DNA of 64,000 nucleotides from Cryptomeria japonica (lineage: Eukaryota > Streptophyta > Pinopsida > Cupressales > Cupressaceae): the NCBI RefSeq assembly GCF_030272615.1, contig NC_081413.1, positions 601,088,709 through 601,152,708 of the forward strand, in the 5' to 3' direction. How positions within the stretch are numbered: position 1 is the first letter of the stretch; each line of letters opens with the position of its first letter. Shown in pieces: positions 42,843-55,459 of this stretch. The notes under the pieces were generated by a model. That model searched no databases. It was not told the origin of the DNA and saw nothing but the letters and a program-made list of their open reading frames with translations. A program made the translations under genes and the position numbers.

Positions 42843-45308
42843 TACTGCCCTTCAATGTTCCTCTGAGAATGGGTTTTTCTGAGGTGATGTGGCAAATTGG
42901 ATATATTCAGGATCAAGATTTAAAAGGAAAAGGAAAAGGGATATTCTTCTCGGATTACACCATTATCCCTTATTTTGTGATTATAAAGGGAGGACATGAG
43001 CACTTTGACAAATTCTTTGCTCCATATCATTTGGGGGTAAGTATAGCTAGAAACAATGACCCTGACAGTTCTTACAACACTTTTAGAAGGAGAATAAAAG
43101 GATCTCTATTGCCCCATGTGCATAATTTTCCTGAGGATTTAATCAAGAATGAATTTGACCCCACGATGCAAGAATGGAGAAAAGAGAAGTGGATAATTTT
43201 TAGAAAATTATGGGCTGCTATTCAGAAGATGGATCCAAAATATGATCCATTAATGGAGTTTTCTCCATTCCATGCCAAGATTGAATTTGTTATAAAAAAC
43301 TTTGATGAACTGACTAAGGTCTTAAGAGAGAAGCTAGCCAGACTTGAAGAAGATCATGGCTGGCAACAATTAAGCTCACAACCTTCTGTATCCTGGAAAG
43401 CAAGTGGTGTGATAGCACAAAGGCCTGTTCAGGAATATCCACACAAAAGGGTTAGAGAAGAAGTAAGTGAGGAAGAATATAGTAGCAATGATAGTGGGAG
43501 ATTGATAAGGAGAAAGGGTAAGAAGATGATGAGTTCAGAGCCTTTCCCCAAGATACAAACTAAGCCTTTTCAAGGAGTCAGGATCATTGATCTTGAAGAT
43601 TCTGATAGAAATCCCTCACCATCAGCTGTATCCTTTTCACCAGCAAGGCAAGATGAAGCTCAGATGGAGGGAGACAACTTTGTTGCAACAAATGCAGAAA
43701 TGCAGATGGGTATTCTTGTATTGCCTCCTAATTTGGAGTTGGATCTTACTCCCTTGGATATCTAGGGTAAATCTTTCAAAGATACAAGAAAGGAGGCATG
43801 TGATAATTTACTTAAGGATGATACATTTATAAAAAGCCCAGCCTTTTTGCAGTTAGTATGGAAAACAAAGGTTGAGGAATACAAAAGAAGGATTGTTGAG
43901 AGGAAGGCCCAAAGGCCAAATAGATTAGACCAAGAAATCCAAGAGGAAGTAAAAAGTGAAATGAAGGAAGAGTTCAAGGAAATCACTGCTGATGAGGGAA
44001 GGAAAATTATAAGTTAGGCTGGAGTCTTAATATTGCCAGAATGGGATATAGTAGATCCAGTGGCATTTGATGCAATTAGGAAATCAAAAGAAGAAGAAGC
44101 AGGGTTAGCATTAAGAGGATCAGACTTTGCAGATGATTATGCAACCTTGTCCATATGAGAATTAGAGAAAGGACCTAGGATGCCTACCATTAGTGATTTA
44201 AACCCCAACTTGAGGGGAAGCTTGATTATAAAGATAGTAGCTAACACATCAAGTGTAGAGGCTACAAAATTGAATGTTGATGTTGCTATGCTGGCACATG
44301 AGAGTGCGAAAAAGGAAGCTTCAGAGAGGGCTGAGCCGATGAAGAAATTTGATAATCTTTTTAATGATTATAATGCATCTTAGAAAATATGTGTGGAGTT
44401 GCAAACAAGAGTGCAACTCCTTGAGCAAGGACACATAAAGGTTTCCTATCCCGTACTTGCAGGACCGTTTGAGCTATCAACATCCAGGTCGCCACCTATG
44501 GTCCAAAGAGAAGAAACAACTCAATTAAATACAAGTACTAATATCCCTATCATGGTATTAGTACCATATGATGATGATGATGAGCTTGATACTACCAGAT
44601 CAATTAAATGAGTCTCAACTTTTGGAGAAGATTGTTGAGTTACAAGATAAATTGAAAGAATTAGAAAAACAATCAGCCGAAGAGTAGAAGGATATAGTTA
44701 GCTCTGTTCTAACTCATTTAAATGAGAAAATTGAAAGTAGGTTAAACAATATTCATGCCTTATATTCTTTACTTTTTGATGTTATTCAAAAGTTTAATGA
44801 TGATAAAGAAGTGGCAATTCCCCTGTTTACAAGGTGGTTACAAAGGGGAAATGAGCTTAGAATGATGTCCAGGGTCTGTAAATTTCATACTGAGAGGCCA
44901 CATGCACTCCAACCAACATTTTTGTTGGTGAAATCAATGCAGGAATCCCAAATTCTGCGAGAAAATATAGAAAGAAAAATAAGGGAATTGATGAAGAGTT
45001 TTAGTGAATTAGAGCAAACTCTTTTGCCAAATATTGAAGATAGAGAAGGGGCATTTAAGCCTTTGCAGTCTTGGAAGGAAGAGGCAGAGAGAGTCATCAA
45101 CACCCAGGTAGAAATGATTTGTGATGGGCTAAATATGGATAAAATAATTGCTACAAGGCTATTTTTTGAAACTTTTGAAAGAGAGGCAAACCAAGTAGCC
45201 GTTAAGTATATTCCATATAGGGCAAAAGAAGATGAAGTAATGAACTTCAATTGGCCATCCGATGAAGACTATAATGCGTGGAGTGGCATGTATTTGAATG
45301 ATGAATAG
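42843..45308 (+). pseudogene. ORF-X, left copy, 5' truncated
   Basis: It matches the copy at 56,615-59,108 closely. The globular part (VPLRMGFSEVMWQIGYIQDQ, FFDKFFAPYHLGVS-type blocks) runs to about 43,370. A charged linker with KRVREEVSEEEYSSND, coiled coils, a Pro/Ser linker (43,900-44,600) and the C-terminal block VMNFNWPSDEDYNAWSGMYL (45,239-45,300) follow. Copy-specific stops are TAG 43763-43765, TAG 44015-44017, TGA 44156-44158 and TAG 44381-44383. A small deletion near 44,608 shifts the frame. TAG 44685-44687 is shared with the other copy. Upstream residues are missing. The family is unknown to me and no enzyme motif is visible. Confidence 0.7.
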
Positions 45309-46492
45309 AAAGTTGTAAACTGTTTGCATAACTGTTTTTGTTTTCTAGTGGCAGATATTTTGCAACCTGTAAGACAGGATGAGGGTAATTTTCATCATGA
45401 GTTTTGAAGAAGGTGGCTGCGAATTTTGATCCATTATAAGCAAATTTGAGGATGATTGTTTTGTATAACAAAATGCGGTTATGCATAGTCATTCTTAGAT
45501 GACAGGTGTCTCCTCTGGCCTGAAGCTTGTTTGCTCCCTTTGTTTTTTATAAAAGGGAATTCAAGGCTTTGAGACGGGGTTCAAAATTTTGGTTCCTTGT
45601 GTGTTCCAAATTTCTGTTTCCAAATAGCAATATCTAGGTGAAACAAAAGGATTGTAAAAGGTCATTTTATAGAGCAAAAAATAGAAAAGAGTCTTGTGTC
45701 TATGATTTTTGTAGGTTTTTGAAGGAGTTATGTATGGAATGTATTCTTACAGAGACAACAAAATTAATGAATAAATATATGATTCAAACCCATTTCTCTC
45801 TAGTGTATTGTTCTATCATATTTTGGATGCATATTATCAAGGATTTTATCATTCATTGCACTGTTATGGTGTATGTCAGAGTGATAGGGGTCTTTACAAG
45901 GATTTTGATAAGTAGTTTTGGGTGGGTATTACAAATATGATATATTGTAAGGTAATATTATCTCTGGTTATATGTTGTTAGATAAATTTTGTCAGAAGTA
46001 CAATCTAATGTAGTATGAATTCATCTACCCAATGGAATAAGGCACTGATCATAGTTAAGTGAATGCCTAGGTATTTATTTACTATTTGGAATCACCACAG
46101 GTTTTCTATAACTTGTTGAATATCAGAATACTTTCATTTTATATGAATGTTATCATATGCGTTAGTTATATCATGCTCCAGGCGGGTTGAGGATCACTGA
46201 GGAATTTGCCTTTCCTGAGCATTCTCCCTTATTGTTGAGTCTTTATATGAGATTATCTACTTTGTTTCATGCATGATTTGTGAGTGTGGTGTAAAATCAC
46301 AAATAAGCATGGGGATCACCCTCCCTGGTTCTGCAAAGCCTAAAGCGTAGAAGGATCTAACATCCTTGTCATTGTTGGTCCAATTTTGAAGAATATTAAA
46401 CAGCTGGGAGTGGCTTTCCATAGATATTTTCTGGAGAAAACAACTTGGTCTCTGCCTTTGAGTCAGTGTAAACCCATTTTTTGGCACCAACA
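45309..46492 (+). repeat. Element B 5' LTR region
   Basis: The stretch follows ORF-X and ends CACCAACA five bases before the primer site. A TATA box TATAAAA lies at 45,548-45,554. Positions 45,309-46,141 recur at 59,109-61,198, apart from a 1,196-bp insertion and a 55-bp difference. The exact LTR start is not certain; a purine-rich GAAGAAGGTGG at about 45,406 is one candidate polypurine tract. Confidence 0.6.
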
Positions 46493-46497
46493 AAAAA

Positions 46498-46515
46498 TGG
46501 CGACTCTGTTGGGGG
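46498..46515 (+). promoter_or_regulatory. Primer-binding site of element B
   Basis: TGGCGACTCTGTTGGGGG matches the pattern TGGCGACTC.G.TGGGG that I know as the tRNA-Arg primer site of plant Ogre/Tat elements. It lies just after the putative LTR end. This fixes 46,498 as the start of the internal region. Confidence 0.8.
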
Positions 46516-46830
46516 ATGAATGATAAAGAGTCTCTGGTTAAAGAGTTCTTGTTTAAAATATAGTAGAAGTTTTCATAGTATTTTTGTGATTTGACGGTTG
46601 AGCCTGTGATTTTGTATTTTTGGTTCATGTTTTCTTGTGAAAAGGGTGTTCTACATTTTTGTGAAAAAGATATTCCGGTTTATGAACAAGGCTCACATGT
46701 TTCTTTCAAGAAGTATTAAGCAATATATTATTTGACATCCCAACGTGATTTGGGTGGCAACTCTAAGGTTTTTACGCCAGTGCGTATATCTTTGAATAAT
46801 TCTAACAAATTTTTGAAGGAATATGCTATT

Positions 46831-49800
46831 ATGAGTAAAGAAAAGAATACCAGAGGTTACATGAAGTTGCACCCTGAAGAAAAATTGGAAGAGCTTCAGG
46901 GACCTCCATAGAAACAAGGAATAAGAAGAAATGCAGATACAAGCGCCGCTCCCTCTTCATGGAAGCCCAAGCATAAGAATGCAAGTAAGTCACAACTAAA
47001 CTCTGTTCCTAAGGTTCATGCATCATCTTCCAAAAGTTCTGAATTAGATAGTTTAGGGTTTTTCAATTCTTTATTTGATACACCTATACAAGAAGAAATG
47101 CAACCACAAAGGAAAGAATGCACTCAAGTTCAATATTTAGAGAAGGCAAGAGGTTGGGGTAGAAGTATAAGTCATCAAAGCGAGAATGCTATTGGTGTAC
47201 CTCCTCCTCTAGGTCTCATAACAAATTTTTCTCATAGTTATGAATCAGTACGAGAATAAAATGATGTGAATTTGATTGACTTTGATGACACTTCTAGATC
47301 TGAAATAACTTTGCCAGATCCAGAAGAATTTTTTGGAGATATAGATACATTGAGAAGAGAACTCTAGGAACAGATAGATCTTAGAAGAAAGAGAGAAAAA
47401 GAAAAGGAGTTTGGGGTTATTAGAGCTATGATAGAAAGAGATGGTTTGATGAGATAGTTAGCCACACTCAAAGCCTTAGCAAAAGAAAATGATAAGCCCA
47501 GTGTTGAGGGCCCTATTTTGAGGGAGATTATAGATATGAGATCTGAAAATGTCATAAGGGAAAATACTAAGAATAATATGGATAACCAAAAGTTAGCTGA
47601 TCTTAGCAAGCCAAATATTCAAAATCCTAGATTAGACTTGGAAAAGGAAAACATAAAGTGTATGTCGTTAAGATAGATGATAGCAAGTCTTCGACTATCC
47701 CAGATTTAAGCTTAAAATTATCCTAAATTGATATTGAGTTGGAAACAGCCAGGATAGAAAATGAAATTCTTGCAAAAGAGTTAAAGAGAGTTGAAATGGA
47801 AGCCTCAAATGTAGAGATGAAAAGGAAAATTGACTTCCTTAAGTTGTCAACTTTGAACAGTGCTTCATTCATTGCTGGTCCATCCAAAACTCAGGCTATT
47901 TCTGGTGCAATGCCAAATGTCATTACGAGTGTTCCATCTCAAAATGACTAGAATATTCAAAACACTGGGATTCCACTTATTGGATAGAAAAGTCAGGGAA
48001 CTACTCAAAAATAGTAGTCATCCCCAATGTCCTAAAGATCTTAACACAACTGCAGGGGTTAACATTAGAACAGATGCTACTGCAGCTAATGCTACAACAA
48101 GCGTTGTAGGGCGAGCTACAGTAGGGCAATTTCAAAGAAGACCTATCCATCTAGAGAGGTATAGGCAACTACATTTTGATGGGATCTTAGGATATCCCAA
48201 TGTTATCCCAAATGACTTAAGGGATAAATTTAGTAAATTTGTAGGTAATAATGCTATAACTAGTGAAGAACACATAAGAGCATTCACTGATAAGTTGAAT
48301 GATTATGAGGTGGAGCATGAAGATGTGGTTATGAAATTATTTGTACAATCTCTAACAAAGGATGCCAGGGATTGGTATAGGGGATTGCCAACTGCAAATA
48401 TCAGTTCCTGGGAGGAATTTGAGAGATTTTTCAAAGAGCAGTAAGGTGACAAAACAAACCCCAGTTTCATGTTAAATGAGTTAAATAACATCAAGAATTC
48501 ATTGAACAAGGATGTGTCTGATTTCAATATCAGATTTCAAAAAGCTATACATAAGTTGTTTCAAGTGTTAAGGTTGGATGACAATGTTTGTTTGACTACA
48601 TATATGAATGCATTTGATGCGAAAATGACATATATACTTAGAGACAAGGATCCTGAAACTCTAAGAGATGAATTTAGAATGACTATACATGTGGAAGGAA
48701 ATAGAAGAGCTTCAGGTAAGCTCAGAAGAAGCGAGGATCCTAGATTTTCTAAAAAATGCCAAAGATAAAATTGAAAAATCTTTAGGTACAAAACCTAAAG
48801 AAGAAGAAAGATGGGACAAGCTATTTAATACCTTGAAGGATTTAAAATTGACTGTGGCAAAAAATGACGAGTTTTGTACTAGAAAATCCACAGTTCAATA
48901 AATTCAATAGACCACTAAGGTTGCAACATTACCCTTACAATACAAACTGGAAAGATGGAAAGCCTTCCCAGCAGCAAAAGGGTAAACAAGAACAACAAAC
49001 CCCTGACCCATTAGAGAAACATATAGTGAACATGGTGGATGATACTCCCTGGTGTGTTGCTTGTCAATCACCCCATTCACCTGAATATTGTGTCATAGCA
49101 CAATTTATTTTTGCTAAAGATGAGACACATGAAGAAGAGGAAGAAACCTTTGAAGGTGACAATGTTGATTGTCTTATGATTTCTTCCTGTCTTGGAGAAG
49201 AAAAATATTCTTCTGATATTGAGACTTAAGAATTTGATATAGATAATCAAAGACAAATAAATGAAACATATCATCAATAGGTTTTTTCTGATGAGGAATT
49301 ATTTGTTGATGACCAAATGTGCAATGCTAAACAAGGTGAGTGTTCTATGTCCTTGAGAAGACCCTCAAATGAAGAGATTGCTAAAATAACAACTGCTATG
49401 GTAGCTCAGGTAAAAAGCAATTATCAATTGAGAAATAGGGTTGTAGGTGAAGACCAAGGCAAGCCTTCAGGTTTATTTGTCAAAGAATTAAAAAATAAAG
49501 GAAAAGAGGTCAAGGAGGATAAATCGGTGAAAGAAGCAATCAAAATTAAGGAGGTCAAGAGAAAGGAGTGGACCAAAAAAGAAGAGGTTGTAAAACATAT
49601 TGAAAAAATTTCTCCAATTAAGATGAAAGCAAAGATAGTTGAAGAGTCTACTTTGCCTGTTGGAGGAAACTCACAGAAGACACAGAATATTGAACACAAC
49701 ATATCCAAGAAATATGAAGAACAATCAGGTATGTCACTTGAATTACCAAATTGCACACCTATGGATATGCTTCAGTTGCTTTCTCAGATTATAGTTAAGG

Positions 49801-49916
49801 TTCCTTTGCAAGAGATGTTAAGAATTGAAGAACATAGGGAGAAAGCCATGGCTTGGGTCAAAGGTGCTTCTCATCCTGTTGAAATTGAGAATAAGAATAT
49901 ATCTCATAATATAAAG
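46831..49916 (+). pseudogene. gag: Element B gag
   Basis: Begins at ATG 46,831 (MSKEKNTRGYMKLHPEEKLE) with TAG 46909-46911 soon after. Charged helices run to about 47,950. The capsid-like part reads FDGILGYPNVIPNDLRDKF, VMKLFVQSLTKDARDWYRGL and SSWEEFERFFKEQ (48,175-48,444), then TAA 48442-48444. It continues as LNNIKNSLNKDVSDFNIRFQ. A CVACQSPHSPEYC zinc-knuckle-like motif is at 49,055-49,093. A Lys/Glu-rich linker follows to 49,916. Several stops, many TAG, and at least two frameshifts are present. Confidence 0.75.
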
Positions 49917-50440
49917 GAATGAGTGATTATAAATGAAACAAAGGATAAAGAGTTAGAGGGAATGGTTTCTCAGATTCCCCAAATTTACCTTGAAGATATA
50001 GTAGGGGAGAGCCCTGACAATGTAGATCCTTTCTTTCTAAGTGTTATTATCAGTGGAGGAGTTTTGAAGAATTGTATGATCTATTCTGGGCCCTCAAATA
50101 ATGTCATGCCAGTGAGGATAATGCAATCCATGGATTTAAAGGTAGATACTCCTCATGGAAGATGTTGTGCTATGGATTCGAGAGAAGTGCCTATGATAGG
50201 AACTATAAAAGCACTACCTTATAAACTTGCTGCTTTCCCTGATAAATAATTAATTATGTGTGTCCTAGTTCTGGATATTCCACCCCATTATGGGATGCTA
50301 TTATCATGAAAATGGAGTGCCTCTATGGGTGGAAGTTTGCAATGTGACCTATCTTATGCTACTTTTTGCATTGATGGTAAAAATGTAAAGGTCAAAAAAG
50401 AATCCAGGGTACCATATATGATGGTACATAAAATACAATC
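49917..50440 (+). pseudogene. Element B protease
   Basis: After the TGA at 49,920-49,922 the sequence VIISGGVLKNCMIYSGPSNNVMP gives the retropepsin active-site block, with Tyr where the catalytic Asp is expected (MIYSG for xxDSG). After TAA 50247-50249 it continues with LVLDIPPHYGMLLS, the C-terminal block, and LQCDLSYATFCI. The lost Asp and two stops indicate an inactive enzyme. It is followed by a spacer and then an RNase H rather than RT. Confidence 0.65.
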
Positions 50441-50539
50441 TGATGAGAATATGACTTGTTTTGTAGACACAAAGATAAATGCATTCAAGGTTGAAGACTC
50501 TCCGCTAAAGAAAAAGGAACAACCTGCATTATTGGATGA

Positions 50540-51000
50540 TGAGGTAGAAAAGTCATCAGGACATGATGATTCATGGACCATGTATTTTGATGGAGCCAGT
50601 TCTAAGGAGGGCTCAAGAGTAGGTGTGTTGTTCATATCACCCCAAGGAGAAACCTTTTAGTTTTCTTTTACTTTGTCCTTTGCATGTACAAATAATGTGG
50701 TAGAATATGAAGTGTTGTTTCTTGGTCTAAAATTATCTGAAAAACATGGGATAAAGAATCTGAAGGTGGTTGAAGACTATGAGTTAGTCATATCCCAAAT
50801 CAGATCTAAATATTCATCAAAAAACAAAAGGCTAAAACAATATAGAAATGTTGTATGGGACCAAATTGAGAACTTTGATGCATTTGGTATTGAATGGAAG
50901 GAGAGAAGTCATAACAGAATGGCTGATCTCCTGGCAAATATAGCTTTAAGGCTAGAGGACATCACTTTTGCTGGAATCTCAAGGACTGAGATTCAGACAA
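50540..51000 (+). pseudogene. Element B archaeal-type RNase H located before RT
   Basis: The four acidic landmarks are visible: WTMYFDGASSKEG (50,574-50,612), NNVVEYEVLFLGLKLSEKHG (50,692-50,752), KVVEDYELVISQI and HNRMADLLANIALRL (50,910-50,955). TAG 50658-50660 interrupts once. The fold is the same as the second RNase H of element A, yet here it sits between protease and RT. I recall similar orders in predicted angiosperm polyproteins, so this looks like a lineage trait. The downstream gypsy RNase H has lost its first Asp. Confidence 0.8.
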
Positions 51001-52250
51001 GGACTTCAATCCCTGATAACATTGAAAACTGGCAGGTTTTTAATGATGACAATGATATTTTAAGATTTCTACATTGTGTAGATGAATATGAAAATCATGA
51101 GATTGATTTCAATGCTTTTGTGCAAACAGAGGATGATAAAGAAATAGTCTTTGGGAAGGAAGTGATTCAATTAAAGACGAATAAAATTCCCAAAGGTTTG
51201 GTTGTTTTAGAAAGGGTGTTTGATAGTCAAGATAAAGCTAAGGTTGTTACTACTGCCCCGCACCCTGAAGTTTTAGAATAAATTTACCTTGGGATGGAAG
51301 AAGCCCCAAGGAAGGTATATGTTGGAAAGAAAATGTCACCCAGGGTCATAAAAACGTTAATTAATTTATTGAGAAAATACAAGCATGTTTTTGCTTGGTC
51401 ATATGATGATTTGAAGGCTTACAGGGAAGATCTATTTCAACATGAGATTCCTTTGAAAGAAAATGCCAAGCCTTTTAGGCAAAAAAAGAGGTCTATTAAT
51501 CCAACATTAGCACCTAAAATGCAAGAGGATCTAGTCAAGCTAAGAGACATTGGGATTATAAGACCTATCAGACATTCATCATGGGTGTATAACTTGGTGC
51601 CTATCAGAAAAAAGAATGGAGATATAAGACTATGTGTCGATTTCAGATATCTTCATTAAAAGACAATTATCCATTGCCAAATATGAAAGCAATGTTACAA
51701 AGGGTAACAAGTTGCAAGCTTTTATCCATGAGGGATGGATTTTCAAGTTATAAACAAGTGATGGTTAGAGAGTCAGAACAATACAAAACAACATTTACTA
51801 CTTCTTGGGGAACCTATGTTTATATAAGAATGCCTTTTGGTTTAACAAATGCAGGAGCAACATTTCAAAGAGCCATGGACGTTGCATTTTTTGATATTAT
51901 AAATGTATTCTTAGTGGTATATCAGGATGATTTAACAACTTATTCCAAGAAGGAAAGTGATCATTATGGTCACCTTGAAATTTTTTTTAACAGAGCTGTT
52001 GAATATGGGATATCCTTGAACCCAAAAAAATGCGCTTTTGGGGTAATTGAAGGTAAGTTGTTGGGTCACATTGTTTCAAAAAGATGGTGTGAGAATTGAC
52101 CCAGACAGGGTGATAGCGATAGACAAAGTCCTTCAGCCCAGAATAGTGAAAGGTATCCAATCTTTCTTTGGGAAGATAAATTTTTTAAGAAGGTTTGCTA
52201 GTAATTTTGCTAAAATTAGTAGACCTATATGCAAAATGTTAAAGAAAGGT
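51001..52250 (+). pseudogene. Element B reverse transcriptase
   Basis: A spacer with SIPDNIENWQVFNDDND and IPKGLVVLERVF leads into LLRKYKHVFAWSYDDLKAYR (51,370-51,425), PFRQKKRSINPTLAPKM, WVYNLVPIRKKNGDIRLCVDF, DNYPLPNMKAML, SMRDGFSSYKQVMV (catalytic block), FGLTNAGATFQRAMD and VVYQDDLTTYSKKESDH (YQDD variant, about 51,920). LNPKKCAFGVIEGKLLGH and FFGKINFLRRFASNFAKIS follow. Frameshifts lie near 51,645 and 52,085. The polymerase Asp pair is kept. Confidence 0.88.
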
Positions 52251-52740
52251 GCAAAAATAGAATGGAATGAGGAGCCAGTCAAGGCATTCCAAGAGATTAA
52301 ACAAGCTATTAAAAATGTACCTATTCTTAAAACACCCAACTATGGAAAACCTATGCAGATATTTTCATTTGCATCTTTTCATACTGTTGTTGTTGTATTG
52401 TTGCAAAAAAAATTAGAAGGTTTCGAACAACCTATAGAATTTTTTAGTAAATCTTTGCAAGCTACAAAATTAAAGTATGAATTAAATGAAAAGCAAGCTT
52501 ATCCACTAGTGAATGTTATTAAATCATTTAGGAGTTACTTGATGGGAGCAACAGTGGTTGCATATGTGCCTAGTGCTGCAATTAAAGACATTTTCACACA
52601 ACAGGAAGTGTTTGGAAGAAGAAGCTGATGGATAAACAGGATCCAGGAATTCAATATTAATATCCAAATGACTAAATTAGTGAGAAGATTAGGATTGGCA
52701 AAGTTAATGGCCCAGAGTAATTTGGATGCCAATCAAATAT
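52251..52740 (+). pseudogene. Element B gypsy-type RNase H lacking its first Asp
   Basis: FSFASFHTVVVVLLQKKLEG occupies the place where gypsy elements normally have a DAS motif, so the first catalytic Asp is Phe. QPIEFFSKSLQATKLKYELNEKQAYPLV and VVAYVPSAAIKDIFTQ follow, the latter replacing a YTDH-type block. TGA 52626-52628 interrupts, and the frame shifts to MTKLVRRLGLAKLMAQS. I recall the same FAS variant in angiosperm relatives that carry the upstream RNase H, suggesting real loss of function and not only decay. Confidence 0.75.
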
Positions 52741-54051
52741 ATATTGTGGAAGAAGAGCACAGGTCCCGTGTCTATGATATGGATGGTTGCAAATGGTATG
52801 ATGATATCATATATTATTTACAGAGGATGAAATGTCCTGAAGATATGACTAATAATAAAAAGAGAACATTAAAATTACATTCTATTAAATATGCCATTGT
52901 AAATGGGAAGCTCTGGTGGAGGAACATTGATGGTGTCATGTTAAAATGCGTGGACCAAGATCAAGCTCAGAAGTTGTTGTTTGAAGTACATAGTGGAGTT
53001 TGTGGAGGGCATTATATGGCTAAAACAACTGCACACAAAGTATTAAGAGCTGGGTTCTGGTGGCCGACAATTTTCAAAGATGCACATCAACTCGTCAAGA
53101 AATGTGACCCATGCCAAATATTCTTAAGAAAATTAAAATTTTCAGGAAATTTGCCATTAAGACCTATAAATTTGCAAGCTCCATTTCAACAGTGGGGTAT
53201 AGATTTCATTGGAGAAATAGCATGCAAATCAAGTAGTGGCCATTCTTGGATTTTAGTAGCCACTGATTATTTCACTAAGTGGGTTGAAGTTGTACCCACT
53301 AAAAAAGCAACAAGTAAGGTGGTAATCGATTTCCTTATAGACAAAATATTGACCATATTTGGATGTCCAAAGAGGATAGTCTCGGATAATGCAATGAGTT
53401 TCAGGTCAAAAGAATATGAAGACTTTTGCAATAAATATGATATCCGGATTTCTTATTCATCACCTTACCACCCACAAGGAAATGGGAAAGCTGAATCCAG
53501 TAACAAAAGTTTGATGAAAATTATTAAACGAATTTTAGAAAAGAATAAAAAGGCTTGGGATTCAAAGCTGAGATTAGCCTGTTTGGGTAGATAGGGTAAC
53601 AATCAAGAAAGCAATTGGATGTGCACCTTTTGATTTGTTGTATGGTATATGAGCAAGGTTACCCCAAAATGATCTAATGGAGATGTATAAATTTGTAGAA
53701 ACTTATAACAATGATATAGATGATGATATGCAGTTGAGAATTGAGGCTCTTATGGAATTAGATGAAGCTAGAAGAGAAACAAGTATAAAAAATACAATGT
53801 TACAGATGCAAGTTAAAAACATGTATGACAAAAGATCAATTGCAAGGATTTTCGAGGTTAATGATTTGGTTCCAATGTGGAATGCCAGAATAGAAGATAA
53901 AGGAAAACATGGAAAGTTTGATGCCATTTGGTTGGGCCCATATCTAATTCAAAGTAAATGGGGAGAAGATTCTTATATTCTCCAAGATATACATGGTGAT
54001 ACTCTTGAATTGCCTGTTCATGGACAATTCTTGAAGCTCTACTTCTCTTGA
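52741..54051 (+). pseudogene. Element B integrase
   Basis: The zinc domain HSGVCGGHYMAKTTAHKVLR with CDPCQ (52,990-53,120) is intact. The core has QQWGIDFIGEI, RIVSDNAMSFRSKEYEDFC and YHPQGNGKAESSNKSLM, giving Asp, Asp and Glu with 35 residues between the last two. TAG 53592-53594 and a TGA near 53,650 interrupt. The C-terminal part (53,677-54,051) includes RSIARIFEVNDLVPMWNARI and FDAIWLGPYLIQSKWGEDSY, then the stop TGA at 54,049-54,051. It is better preserved than that of element A. No chromodomain is visible. Confidence 0.88.
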
Positions 54052-55459
54052 AAGTAGTTATTTTCCATGAGCATTAGTTAGATTTTGTATATATTAGTTT
54101 AGTTTCCTTTCAGTTGAGGTTACCCTATCTAGGTAATTTCTTTTTGGTCTGCTCTGTAATTGGTCTGCTTCACCCAAAGATCTTGGTTTCTCATCTCATT
54201 CCTATGAAATGAGCGTCCCCAACTAGAGCCACTGATAGGACCTAAAATTATGTCTTGCAAAATTTGGTCATCCTGGTTTTAATCTTGCCCTTGGTCAAGT
54301 TATTAGGGTTTAGGGCTATAGGGGTTGCATCTTTTATGATTAAAAAGTGGTTTGAAAGTAAGTTTTTGGTCCCTATTATTATCTGTTGTTACCTTTTTCT
54401 CACTTAAAGCCGAGGGTTCTACTTTCGTTCACGGGGCCATTTTATTTCCTAAGCAAATATTGATCATCTGGTTTGTGAAATATGCTATTCCTAAGTCACC
54501 CGCATGATTTTAATGACTGCGACATCATGAGATTATGCCGCGTGTTATCAACAGAAACCGACAGGGTTAGCAGCACAACCGGTCGAAAGCTTTGTGTTAC
54601 CGGTTCTCAGGTGGTAACACTCGAGTTACTAATAGTCTCATCAATTTGCACGTGCTCAAAATGAACAAGGATGTTTTATCCTGAGGTAAAAGGTGCTCGA
54701 TTTTTAAGTTCAAGAAAAGTCAACGAAAAGTATGCTAGGCGGTAAAGTTTGAACAGATTAGACGACCCTCGTATTTCCACAATGGAAGTTACAAGGTGGT
54801 TATAGACCGCGACATCGTGGGATGATGCCACATGTCTCGAGTTGGCCAGAAAGACCTATAGTGGGGCCGCTAACGGAGTTTGATAGAAAGATGAGGTGTT
54901 GCTGATTTGTCATGATTTTGTGGGGCCACTGATATAGATGAAAGAACAAGTGCTAAGTCAAACAAGAGATGATCGTTGGATTAGCCAACTAGGAGGATGA
55001 TCGATGACTATTTTGAAACTTTTTGAATAAAAAGCTATGAGCCGTTGTTTTGCTTGCATGAATATTAATGGTGGACGAGACATTTGCATCCTTTCCTAGA
55101 CAATAATTAAAACTCTGAAAAAGGGTTTTTTATTCGCAAAAGATTTCATAGCAATTCTGAAGAATTTCCTACTTCTGAAGGAGACTGAAATGACCCTTTG
55201 CGACACGGAATTGTCATCTCTAGCGAAAATCAAAAGTAGTAAGTTTATCTAAGCTCTCCATATGTTCTTGAAACAAATTGATATTACAAATTGTGTGTAA
55301 GGTTGCAAAAAGAAAATTCAATTTGTTCTAGGGTTAAGATAGTAGACATAAAATAGTGAAATCTATTTGAATTACTCTGGAAATTTAAAAAATCTTGTAA
55401 TAAGCCCTAGTTTTCTTTCCCAAACTTGGAGATATAGTAGAAAGCCCTAGTTGTAGAAT
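54052..55459 (+). other. Spacer between integrase and ORF-X
   Basis: About 1.4 kb without coding potential. It contains an imperfect long-range repeat: GCGACATCATGAGATTATGC (54,519-54,538) and GCGACATCGTGGGATGATGC (54,809-54,828). GGGGCCACTGATATAG and GAGCCACTGATAGG are similar pairs. A splice acceptor feeding ORF-X could lie near 55,450 but none is identified. Confidence 0.4.
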
